A DNA stretch of 64,000 nucleotides from Carettochelys insculpta (lineage: Eukaryota > Chordata > Testudines > Carettochelyidae). Below are positions 23,587 through 33,958 of the stretch, in pieces. The translations under genes and the position numbers were made by a program. The DNA is taken from the NCBI RefSeq assembly GCF_033958435.1, contig NC_134137.1, positions 175,225,501 to 175,289,500 of the forward strand, in the 5' to 3' direction. Position 1 is the stretch's first letter. Each line of letters begins with the position of its first letter. The notes beneath the pieces are model-generated. The model ran no database searches, was not told the DNA's origin, and worked only from the letters and a program-made list of their open reading frames with translations.

Positions 23587-24030
23587 TATTGCAGTGTGCT
23601 CAACAGTGGATTCATTGACCACCACTCTACCCCTGTCCCTTGATGTTAGACTGGCAAAGATCCAAAGAAGAAAACAAACATGGGAAGATATACTCCTAGA
23701 ACACATGCAAGCCAGCTGCATGAATAGGGCACGGTTAAATGCATGGAGGAGAATCATGCTGAAGGAAAGGAGAGCAGGTCAGGAGAATAGAGGATGGATG
23801 AGGAGGACAGGAGAGTGGATTGTGAGGAGAGGAGAGTGCTCAGGGAGCATAAAATCCAGACCCAGGAGAACATGTTGAAGCTGAAGATGCCACAAACAGA
23901 GCTCCTGAGGTGCCTGGTACAGGAGACCAGATCCCTACTGTAGTCCATGACAAACCACATGTCATCCTCACCGTGTTCTATATCTTCCCCCATCAGTACC
24001 CAAGAATGCACGTGGAGGGGCAGTCAAGGG
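23587..24030 (+). pseudogene. Harbinger Myb/SANT-like protein, exon 2 (broken)
   Basis: An acceptor-like tract TATGTTTTATTGCAG ends at about 23592. The frame after it includes RLAKIQRRKQTWEDILLEHM, QASCMNRARLNAWRRIMLKE and GWMRRTGEWIVRRGE. These match the basic, Trp- and Arg-rich coiled C-terminal half of Harbinger Myb-like proteins (a KKKRTRDEMFSE...AWRQ-type pattern). The frame closes at 23876-23878; family members usually run longer, so the tail is probably truncated or frameshifted. Confidence 0.75.
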
Positions 24031-24449
24031 CAGACTTGCAGTTCACTCCCGGGGGCGCTTCTCAGAGCAGAAGGCTGACATTCCTCCATATGTGAGGTCA
24101 AAATGCCTCCTGCCCTTGCTTACCCACCCCAGAAGCCCTTGCCATGAATTCCTTTAATGTCCCCTGAATAAAAATGAGTAAGCTCACAAAAACAGTGTCT
24201 TTATTGCTTCTGTTGCCTGAAGGGAGGGGATTACAGGATTTACAGGGCAGGACACATCATAAAGGGGGCGCCTCCTTCAAGGCAACAGACATGACTGTCA
24301 CGTTGGTGTTGTCATTTATAAAGCTGCTTTTCAAACCTGCTTGATTAGCAGTGCCCCTCGCTGTGCTCTTCTTACTGCCCTGTTGTCTGGTTGCTCATAA
24401 TTACTGGCCAGGTGATCTGCCTCAGCCCTCCAGCATGGGTTGACATTTT

Positions 24450-25543
24450 CCCTCTAACACTCACATAAGATATGGAGCATACAGCTTCTTGCCACCAAAA
24501 AGCAAATGTTGCTTTCATTTTGGTCTAACAGAGTCAGGAGGCTCCTGAACCTGGCTTTTAAATGATCAAATGCACATTCTACTACCATTTTGCACTTGTT
24601 CAGCCTGCTGCTTACTGTAGTCCAAACTGCCTATAAATGGTTTCATGAGCCAAGGGAGCAAGGGTTAAGTTGGATCTCCCAGGCTCACTGTTCGTATCTT
24701 GTCTGGGATGAAAGTTCCATTCTGCAGCTTTCTGAACAGACCAGAGCTCCTAAAAATGTGCACATTATGCACCTTTCCCAACCATCCCACACTGATGTCA
24801 GTAGAATGACCTTTGTGATCCACCAATGCCTGCAACACCACGGAGAAGTACCCCTTGAGGTTTATGTACTCTGTGGCAAGGTGGTCTGATGCCAAAATAG
24901 GGATGTGCTTTCCATCTGTCATCCCTGTCGCAGCAAAACCATCCACTGTGTCCTGCACATTTCCCAGAGGCACTGTCCTTTGCAGCAGAAGGGTACTGAT
25001 TGCCTTGGCTACCTGGATCACAGCAGTTTTGCCCACTCCTAATTGATCGCCCACTGACTGGCAGCTGTCTAGCATTGCAAGCTTCCACAGCGCTATTGCC
25101 ACTCACTTCTGAACTGTCAGAACAGGTCTCATTTTGGTACTGCAGTGCTTCAGTACGTGAGGAAGCAATTCACAAAGTTCCATGCATATGGCCTTATGCA
25201 TACAGAAGTTCTGTAGCCACGGCTGATCATCCCATACCTGCAGAACAATGGAGACCCACCAGTGTGAGCTTGTTTCACAACACCAGAAATGGCACTCCAC
25301 TGTGTACAAAGCATTGAGTTCAGCCAGCATCTCCTCATTCCTCCTCTCCAGTGTCTCCCTTTCATATATGTCTGTGTCCTCCTTGGAATCTTCATCACTG
25401 TCACAGCTGCTTAGGCTCTGAACATACCACAGTATAATGCATGAGGTGCTCACAATACTTGCCACAACAGTTTGAAGCCGAACAGGGTCCATGCTAGCCT
25501 TGCAGTGGTGTCTGCAGAGATGCCCAGTGAAAAAAGAGTGCAA
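24450..25543 (-). pseudogene. Harbinger DDE transposase (HARBI1-like), inactivated
   Basis: A nearly full-length frame runs from about 25543 on the minus strand through a helix-turn-helix region (VAIALWKLAMLDSCQSVGDQ, LGVGKTAVIQVAK) into the catalytic core. DGKHIPILASDHLATEYINL holds the first Asp. GWLGKVHNVHIFRSSGL is where the second Asp (HDARIF-type) has become Asn. VVECAFDHLKARFRSLL keeps the Glu. Two in-frame stops interrupt it: TGA at 25103-25105 just before VAIALW, and TAA after LGDPT near 24664. About eight residues before the first Asp are missing, and a frameshift precedes the Glu block. The protein is clearly inactive. Confidence 0.85.
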
Positions 25544-25826
25544 AAACCCTTTTTGTCATTGCTTTCCAAAGGGAGGCGGAGGGGATAAGTGCACTATGGG
25601 AGGCTGATGGCACACACCCAGAACCACCCATGTCAGTTTTTGTCCCATCAGACACTGGAAGCTTAAGTCACCATGCAAGGGAGCAACAGGAACTGTGGGA
25701 TATGTATACACAGTGCACAGCTGACAAAGTCAAAGCTGCCCACCCTTGTGTACGTCCACCATCCTCGGATGCTAAAAAATTGGCCTTAACAAATTTGACC
25801 TAATTTCCTAGTTTAGACATACCTTG

Positions 25827-28328
25827 CATAGTTCAGAACTGGCTCTGAACTTTCCCGACCTTTGGGATTTTTTTAAATATGATCAGCGAAGTGAAGATCC
25901 ATGATATTTCCATAGGGTTGTTGCACCAAAATATTTCACTGCCTTTGACTTTATTTAGAAAAGGATTTGATGGAAATTTCACCAAACACTACTGCAGTGT
26001 TATTGTAAGATATGGGGTTTGGGATCATTGCTACAGAGTGCCATAGCAGAGTCAGTTTTTCATTGTGGCTGTTGTTGTCAGAAGCATGAACTAATAGAGC
26101 TCATCTTGAACAACTGTATAGCCAGATTGGCCTGGCATTATAGCTCCTGGATAGGAAAGGGGAGGATTCTGCTGACTTGGAAATCCCATCTGAAAGCATG
26201 CACAATTGCAGCTCCCCACACACACACACTCCAGCCAGGTATGACAGGGTACCACATGCATTCCCAGTGCAGGCACTACAGAAAGGGATTATGCCCCCTA
26301 ACACACCATAGGTTACTTCACTCTCGCCCTGCATCTGACAAAGCAGGTCTTTGCCCACTAAAGCTTCTGCTCCAAAATATCTGTTATGCTATAAGGTGCC
26401 ACAGGACTTCTTCTTGCCCTGTATCTTGTGGGTTCATATACACCAGTGCCAAGTAAATGAAGGCGGCATGTAAAAGGCCATCACCCAGCTGTGGAAAAGT
26501 TTTACACCCACACTGCATAGATGTAAATGTCCACACAAGTGCAGTAAATTAGTCCTGATGTCTGCGAAATCCCTCTGCAACCATGCAGCTCTGCTCAGAC
26601 TGTAGCTAACTGGTACCATCAAGCACTGGACAACTTAGCATTTGCTAATGTAGATTTAAAGGATGAGGTACATAATGCAGTTTCATACAGAAAACTCAAA
26701 TATTTAGGATCATAAATTTAAAATTATTGTTTTTACAGAGGCCCTTCCCTCAGGTTGATTTTGATTCAAAGCTTTCCCTTCATAGAAATAATCTAGCGCC
26801 TATGTGTTTGCAGTCTTTCCAGGATCACGCTCACACACCATGAAGATTGATGGCCTCACTGTCACTTATGTCTAACATGCTGGCAGAAGAAGAAATAGCA
26901 ATAAGGCGACTTGATTAATTTATTGACTTATTTGCTGCTGTACCGTCAATTTTCTAAGACGGTCATGATGCTCCCCTCTGCAAACTATGAAGCAAACTGG
27001 TGGTATTCCTTCTTCCTAGCTTTACTTCTCTCTACAGTCATAGCATGAAATTCTTTAGCCATTGATGGAGGTCAGCCAAACGCTTAAAACCCCACATTGA
27101 TTTATTGACTGCCCTCAAGGTTATTGAAAGCACAAAGTCTTTCCTGTCCCGTTCGGTTGTCTGGGAGTAACTAATACCCAATCAATCTTTCCATCTATTA
27201 CCGCTCTTCAGACACACAAAAGGAAGCGGTAGTCCATGGATGAAGCTTAGGGCAAAACAGGTCTATGCCCCAACTCATTTCAGGGTTGAATTCTTTAACT
27301 GTGTTTCTTTAGTCACTGAATGAATGATTTCAGCTCGTACAAGCACAGCGTAGCCACTTCGTAGTCCTATATGATATCATCTGCTACTATGAAACAGAGG
27401 TTTGAACTTCAAAGGGATTTGACAGGTGGCAGCTCCTCAGACACTGCTGCTATGGAGATACGAGATGAGCTGAAGGCCCTGCCTATTGTTGCTCAGCCAA
27501 AACTCCATCTCTGGCAGCCTCAGAACAAATTGCTGAAATTAATAAAGTAGGGCTGTTTCCAAATGTGTCTGTTTGCTCTATGCCTTTTGCTAACAGCTAC
27601 TAGGCAGCACACAGCTTGGAGTCCTGGCCCTTGCTGGTTCAGGCCTGTGTTGCAGCATGGCTTGTAGCACAAGGAGTCTGTGTGCTTGTGTGTGGTAGTG
27701 TGTTTTTAAATGTCCTGATTCTCTTGCTGAGGGACTGCTTCAAAGGCTCTTCCAATCAGGTGCATTCCAGAGGTGAGCTGGAGTATAAGCCAGCTGATTG
27801 GTCAGGGCCAGCTCATGTTTGTTTCTTGTTTCAGCCTCGCTTACCTCTACTCAGCAGCACCGACAAGTGCTGAGGGCCCCAGGGCAAGGTAGGAAGCGGG
27901 GCCCAGCTCCACACACAGAAGGGGCAGGAGCAAGAGCAGAAGGGACGGTGCCTAGGGCAGTCAGCCCTCAGCACCGTCCATACTGCAGCACTGGGCTCCC
28001 CTTCCCCCGATAGCTGTGGGCAGCCATTGCAGCTCTGCCAAGACATTTTACAGGGGCCTAGCTCTTCACCCGCCACAAAGTAACAGCAGTGATGGCCGGA
28101 GCTCTGGGCCCCTTTCAAATGCCATGCCCAAGGGCAACTTCCCCTTCCCACCTCCCTTGTCCCCCATTGGGGGCCCTGCCCATACTTGTTTCTTTTCATT
28201 ACAAATTTTATTTTATTTATTTATTTCAACAGCTCAATCAGCCAACAAGCACTCCTCCCAAAGCCTAACCGTAACTCTCAAACACTCCATAGCACTACTT
28301 CCACTGTGATAAAAGATGTCACATAACC
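25827..28328. other. No gene seen; SINE scrap and GC-rich block inside
   Basis: Contains the SINE piece at 26325-26415, an AC run at 26217-26228 and a GC-rich block at 27830-28180 with overlapping chance frames. Nothing coding is recognisable. Confidence 0.45.
26325..26415 (-). mobile_element. SINE body fragment (GGTGCCACAGGA type)
   Basis: ATCTGTTATGCTATAAGGTG then CCACAGGACTTCTTCTT is the reverse complement of the SINE body seen at 43430-43490. CTGCATCTGACAAAGCAGG upstream matches the 3' part of that SINE. The head is missing. Confidence 0.8.
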
Positions 28329-28545
28329 TGAGATGGGAGAGGGCTAGCTTGGTGGTCCGAGCAGTGGCCTGCTAAACATAGGAGTGAGAGCTCCATCCTT
28401 GAGGAGGTCGTTTAAGGATCTGGGGCTAATAGATTCAAAGAAAAGTCTGTCAGGGACAGTACTTGTTCCTGCAAAGAGGGCAGGAGACTGGACTCAATGA
28501 CCTCCTGAGGTCCCTTCTAGTTCTGTGACATGCATATCTTTATAT
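28329..28545 (+). mobile_element. tRNA-derived SINE with CR1-type 3' tail
   Basis: The 5' part resembles a tRNA: GCTAGCTTGGTGGTCCGAGC (box A region), GTGGCCTGCTAAACATAGGA, then GTGAGAGCTCCATCC (degenerate box B). The 3' part (GGGCAGGAGACTGGACTCAA then TGACCTCCTGAGGTCCCTTC) matches the CR1 3' terminus, which lets CR1 enzymes mobilise the SINE. This composite is the tortoise polIII/SINE design known from cryptodiran turtles. Confidence 0.8.
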
Positions 28546-30328
28546 GTTACATTTTATCATTATCTTCCATGCCCTCACTGGTGTAACTGCATCACCCATA
28601 TCATCCTGCTCATGTAAAGTCACCCCACACACTTGCTTAAAACAAAATTATAACCTTGCTCCCCTTCCTGGGCAAGTGGAAAAAGTGATTATAATTGTGT
28701 TCCTTACCTGGAACTGCCTTTTCTACAATTATGTCATGACCATTACTTATCCTCTTAATCAAGATTCACCAACCAATGAGCACCACACCAGCACATACTC
28801 AATGCTACATTTCACCCGTTTGTGTGAAGTTACTTGCTGTCACTGGTTTGTACTTGTTTTATTGGCCTTATAATTCAATTTTGATCGTGCACTTTTTCTT
28901 CTCAAACTATCCACACGGTCCCTGAGTGGTTTTATATACAATGCAATAAATGTGGCCACTGCCCCAGCCTCATTCTATCATAAAACCATAACAGCAGCTA
29001 ACTAATATTTCTAATTTATAGGCTGTCATTGATGGGAGTTAAAATTAAAAGCACAACCCTCCCTCTTACTGGAACCACAACTCAGTTTTAGACTGAATAC
29101 GAAGGGCTGTGAATATTGTGCCAAATGAAGCTCTAACTGAAGACAATTGACTTACACTGAGGATGGATTTGGTCCACTATAAATTTACAGATGATTTTAC
29201 AGAGTGATCACCTATTTATGGTATATTGACTGGCCCAATTATGGGGCTTGCTTGCTAGAACGCCCAATCCTACAAGGTTCTGAGTGTGTTCAATGCCCAC
29301 TGAAATCAAAGGGAATTGAAGGAGCTCAGTGTCTGAAGGTGCTCAGCATCTTTACAAATGGCCCTCATATTCCTTAATGCGGCAAAAATACCTGAGGTCC
29401 TCGTCCCAAATCCACTGAGGTCAATGTAAAGACTTCCATTGATTTTACATCATGCCATGTAGGACTGAAGTCAGTTCTTTGAAGGAAGTGGAACAACCTA
29501 AGGGCCAAAGTTAAATGCATTGAGAGTGTCTTATTCCTAAGGCATAAGTTTGGCCTATAGTTTACCTCTGTGACTGTGAACAAGAAACACACTTCTTCAT
29601 CCTCACTGACAGTAACAAAATATACAATTAAACAGAATTCTGCAACTGTCATCATCCTAAGGCTTTTCCTTAGCTAATGCATTCACAGTGGAGACTTTCC
29701 AGCACCTCTGGAGAGATGCCCTGGCCTCCTCCTCTAGCAATTTTCTCCTTCGTTTAATATTTTATATTATACCATTTTTACACTGATAAATGCTACAGAA
29801 TTAGTTTTCCCTATGATGATTTGCCAACTCTTTTGCTTATGATATGAATTGATCGGTGCACTTGCTGTGCAAAAGAACCAGTATTCATATTTTGTGAGCA
29901 GTTTACATAAGTTTCTCCTCATATGAGATTAATTTATGGCAGCTTTTGTCTATTAATATGTTGTCATTTTATATAAAGAGATGCTGCACGTGCCTGAGTG
30001 CTGTACGCCTGGGGAGAGGGGCAAGGATTTCTACGTCAACATAATCGTTGTTACCACGGCCTATCTAACAATTTAAAGTTTCACTTTGTTCAGATCTGAA
30101 AAGAAAACGTCAAATTTGATGTCAGCATGTTTAAAGATCCTAATTAGAAGCCTGATCCAAAGCCCATTGAACTCCGTAACAGGTTTTTTTAACTGGCTGC
30201 AGTATGTTCTAGATTAGGTCCCAAATGCCTAACACTTTGCATCTAATTTTCACATTGGCTGGAGGATGTGTTGTACAGAAGAAATGTTTAAATCAGTCCA
30301 CGCAAGATGTCACAGTGTGCTAAACACA
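28546..30328. other. No gene seen
   Basis: AT-rich DNA without recognisable exons or repeats. Confidence 0.5.
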
Positions 30329-30333
30329 CAGAA

Positions 30334-31041
30334 GCTGCGTCTACACGTGCACGCTACTTCGAAGTAGCGGCGCCAACTTCGAAATAGCGCCCGTCACGTC
30401 TACACATGTTGGGCGCTATTTCGAAGTTGAAATCGACGTTAGGCGGCGAGACGTCGAAGTCGCTAACCCCATGAGGGGATGGGAATAGCGCCCTACTTCG
30501 ACGTTCAACATCGAAGTAGGGACGTGTAGACGATCCGCGTCCCGCAACATCGAAATAGCGGGGTCCTCCATGGCGGCCATCAGCTGGGGGGTTGAGAGAT
30601 ACTCTCTCTCCAGCCCTTGCGGGGCTCTGTGGTCACCGTGGGCAGCAGCCCTTAGCCCAGGGCTTCTGGCTGCTGCTGCTGCAGCTGGGGGTCCGTGCTG
30701 CATATACAGGGTCTGCAACTAGTTGTTGGCTCTGTGTATCTTGCACTGTTTAATGAAAGTGTGTCTGGGAGGGGCCCTTTAAGGGAGCGACTTGCTGTTG
30801 AGTCCGCCCCGTGACCCTGTCTGCAGCTGTGCCTGGCTCCCTTATTTCGATGTGTGCTACTTTGGCGTGTAGACGTTCCCTCGCTGTGCCTATTTCGATG
30901 TTGGGCTGAGCAACGTCGAAGTTGAACATCGACGTTGCCAGCGTTGGAGGACGTGTAGACGTTATTCATCGAAATAGCCTATTCCGATGTCGCAACATCG
31001 AAATAAGCTATTTCGAAGTTGGGTGCACGTGTAGACGTAGC
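30334..31041. mobile_element. TTCGAA-rich Harbinger-type MITE, copy 2 (708 bp, complete)
   Basis: The ends are GCTGCGTCTACACGTGCAC and, on the opposite strand, GCTACGTCTACACGTGCAC: 19-bp terminal inverted repeats with one mismatch. The 5-mer CAGAA directly flanks both ends (30329-30333 and 31042-31046); a Harbinger would normally duplicate three bases, so the extra match may be chance. Sub-terminal DNA is a mosaic of CTACTTCGAAGTAG, CTATTTCGAAGTTG and AACATCGAAGTAGG units in both orientations. The GC-rich core (30580-30870) includes GCTGCTGCTGCTGCAGCTGG. It differs from copy 3 at 8 of about 594 compared positions, with no indel. Confidence 0.88.
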
Positions 31042-31284
31042 CAGAATGTATTGTAAAGAATGAAAAGAACTAAGACACAAACATGGAACTCACTAATGGA
31101 GGAAATGAAAAAGTCAAAAAACCCAACCAAAACCTCTGTGATTTGAATGGCGGAAATGGCAGATAAAGCCAACGATTTTTGAAAAGAGAAGCCAAGAAAG
31201 GGTACATGATTTGTAAAGACAAAAGTCATGCTGCTGCAGTTTGTTATATGGAAGACCACAGAGGCAGAAGAGCTCAGTGGATGG

Positions 31285-31755
31285 ATCTTAAATTCAGGTG
31301 AGGGTCTCAGGTTTCTTATTTAGTGAGTCGTTTGTGCTGGCTTCTGGGTTGATGATTCCTGGGTTGATGAGGGTCCCTTGGTTTCTGAGTCACCAGTTGC
31401 GGGTTTCCTGCCTGTTGATTTCTATTTCCTTGATTGGGGTTCCTAATCTTCGAATTGTTGAGTCCTGGCAGGGGGTACTGATTTGTGACTTGCTGCCCTT
31501 TGGGGTGGTGGATCCTGGGTTCTGGATGCTGATTTCTGAGATGTTGGTTCTTCGTGTGTTGACCCTTTGGTTGCTGGTTTCTGGGATGCAAGGTCCTGCT
31601 GTGTGGGAGCTGATGTCTGTGGTGATACATGTGGGGGTACAGGGTCCTCCTATGTGGACGACGGGTTCTGGATTGCAGGGTCCTGCTTAAGTGAGGGGCC
31701 CTTATTTGCTGCCTCTTGTGGTGTTGCATCTCAGGTTGCTGCTTGTGATGATTAA
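31285..31755. repeat. G/T-rich, strand-asymmetric degenerate repeat block
   Basis: Nearly 470 bp in which the plus strand is dominated by G and T, with recurring but imperfect words such as GGTTTCTGGG, GGGTTGATGA, GGGTCCTGCT, GGTGGATCCTGGGTTCTGG and GATTTCTGAGATG. It is open on both strands (31298-31690 plus, 31316-31771 minus). The minus-strand product is a His/Gln/Pro/Arg-rich string without any domain, which is what a degenerate minisatellite would give. The flanking DNA is ordinary. Confidence 0.55.
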
Positions 31756-31925
31756 GGTGATGCACAGACAAAATGGAAGACTGATAGGGAAGAAACCACG
31801 ATGATCTGGGGACCTGAGATGACTGCCCGCCTACATGTGTTGAGATCTGTATGAGAAATGAAGCAGCATACAGTCAGAATGCACGTTTAAGAATCACTTG
31901 ATGATAGATACCCAACATGTTTGTG

Positions 31926-32096
31926 GCTAGATCCAGTGCTTTTTTGTGCTGGTATTTGCTGGTACTGAATACCAGCACCTTGGTGGCCCCAGCTGTGGGA
32001 TTGGCTGGGGGCGGAGGTTGGGGAGCCAGCTCAGTACTGGCTCTTCTCTTTGTTTTTTTGTTTTTTTTTTAATACAAAAAAGGCACTGACTAGATC
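31926..32096. mobile_element. hAT MITE (155 bp) with 8-bp target duplication
   Basis: The element runs from CAGTGCTTTTTTGTGCTGG (31934) to ACAAAAAAGGCACTG (32088), so the ends are inverted repeats beginning CAGTGC. The flanking 8-mers GCTAGATC (31926-31933) and ACTAGATC (32089-32096) agree at seven of eight positions, the size expected of hAT. A small hairpin (CTGGTA...TACCAG) and a T-run (32050-32070) sit inside. Confidence 0.82.
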
Positions 32097-33735
32097 CCTA
32101 CATGTGAATCCACAAGGAGCTGAAGACAAATCTAAAGGTCAAAACGATTCTGTTTCTGGCCCTGTAGTGCCTAAATGTGCTCGATTTCCTCTCAGTTCTC
32201 TGAAGATTTCAGTAGTACTGGCATGATATTTCTGATGTGTGCACACCATTTGATTTGCAGTGGCATGATTACAACATTATGTACATAACCATTCTCAGAG
32301 AACTGACGCACCCTCACAGTTCTGACTAAGAAAGATGCTAATATTTGGATTCAGATTACATTCATACTTAGTGACTCTGTTTGCCTTAGTCAGCCTCTCC
32401 ATGCTTGAATGCCATCTGAAAACAAACTAAGTCCAGCCCTCAAAACCTTCCCAGCCCCTGAGGGCTAGCTGCTCTCTGTTGTTCTTTCTACCGATTCCTC
32501 AAGGTGTCAGGAAAGGCCAAGCACACTGATCCTTTTCTCCATCATCCAGGAAAGGAAAGACAAGTGCTCAGGTCCTCCCATTCTCTTTCCTTCTGTGAGG
32601 GGAGGCAGGTGTCTTTTTTCCCCTCCTGTCTCCTCCATGGAGGAAGACATGGAGGTTGGGGTCTTCACACCCCCCATCAGTCTCATCAGGTGAGAAAGAT
32701 GAGCCACTGGTACTGTCTCTTGTACCTGGACAGAGACAGCCAAGTGAGATGCATAAATGCCTGTGCTAGAGGTTGCAGTGGGAGGCGTGTAGATGGCTAC
32801 TGAAGATGTTGCTTGGTTGAACAGTACTCACCAACCAATTGATTTTGTTTTTCTGATTGACAAGAGACATTTAATATCGTAAATGAGAGGCACAGTGTTT
32901 ATCATGTGACATATTGGCAGCTGCAGAAATTGGTCAGTCGGTGTTCAGATGTGGCCAGCTCTTTGGCAGGAAGCCTTTCTTCTGAATCTGGCCAGGAAGA
33001 CTATAAGAAAGCAGCTTTTCACACCATTTCAGAATGATGCCATAGACTGAGTCCACAAATTGTAAAACAACCATCTCTTGTGGAAAGACTCCTTTATAGA
33101 ATACTGAAACTGCTGTAATCAATCCTGTGCAAGCGAGACACACGGAGGCATACTGAGTGGTCAAAGGACTAATGAGGAAATATGCAGTGTTCAGATTAGG
33201 AATCTAGGCATGCATTCCCTGCTTGCAAGGCCAGGTGGAAAGTGGAATTCCTGGAGTTTATAAAGATACACAAAGTTCTTGTTGGGACACTTATACGTCA
33301 CGTGACACCATGTTCTACTATGGAGGATCGAGACACTGGTTAGATTGCTAAGCATGCTCTCACCATAGTATATGATACCATTACAAAAAGCTTTCACCCT
33401 TGGAGAAATTCCTGATCTCTGTAAAAAGAATGTGCCTGCAGTTACTGAGGTAGATGTAAGCCACCCTAACTTTGCCCTGTCTTCCTCTCTTCTGTGAGAG
33501 ATCAGAGATAGACAACAGAGATGTGTTCTGCCTGTACACTGACTGTACACTTGACTGACTGCTAGTTTAATAGCTAAGAAGGGAGTAAACAAGATAATAA
33601 ATGCTGAACTCTGGTTCTTCATGCTTCAGTAATATTGAATGAGCACAAGATTCTACAGTCATATGCATGGGACAGCCATACTTTCTGTTGTATCTTTCAT
33701 TTTAGATGCCATATACCCTGATTCAGAGAAAGCAC
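32097..33735. other. No gene seen; two minus-strand chance frames
   Basis: The minus strand has frames of 143 (33191-33622) and 76 codons (32934-33164). They contain no recognisable motif and no flanking splice structure that I can defend. Confidence 0.45.
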
Positions 33736-33958
33736 GTCACTGTCTGTAAAAAAATAAAAGCAGTCAAGTAGCACTTTAAAGACTAACAAAATAATTTATT
33801 AGGTGGTGAGCTTTCAAGGGACAGACCCACTTCTTCAGACCATGAAAGCTCACCACCCAATAAATTATTTTGTTAGTCTTTAAAGTGCTACTGGACTGTT
33901 TTTTTTCATTTTGATATTATATAGACTAGCACGGCTTTCTCTCTGTCACTATCTGTAA
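33736..33958. mobile_element. Foldback SINE insertion with 14-bp target-site duplications
   Basis: GTCACTGTCTGTAA (33736-33749) and GTCACTATCTGTAA (33945-33958) differ at one base and flank a 195-bp insert. From the right, on the minus strand, it starts with the SINE head (AGAGAGAAAGCCGTGCTAGT), then AGTAGCACTTTAAAGACTAA and the AATTATT/GGTGGTGAGCTTTC body. It turns at about 33820-33845 near CCACTTCTTCAGACC and returns as the inverted body, stopping at AAATAAAAGCAGTCAAG without a head. Confidence 0.9.

Larger units (their letters stand above)
20426..25826. mobile_element. Decayed autonomous PIF/Harbinger transposon with a nested hAT
   Basis: The left end GGCCTGGTCTACCTGAGG continues to TTAGATCAAATTTAGC. 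The right end, read on the other strand, starts near GGTATGTCTAAACTAGG and continues to TTAGGTCAAATTTG. This gives imperfect terminal inverted repeats about 5.4 kb apart. Inside are the two genes expected of the superfamily: a Myb/SANT-like protein on the plus strand in two exons, and a HARBI1-like DDE transposase on the minus strand. The Myb gene's intron holds a foreign hAT element (about 21523-23580). Both Harbinger genes are broken, so the element is dead. Confidence 0.82.

Noticed and set aside
32934..33622. Two adjacent minus-strand frames (76 and 143 codons) considered as exons
   Set aside because: No family resemblance, no consistent splice phase between them, and no conserved cysteine or domain pattern.
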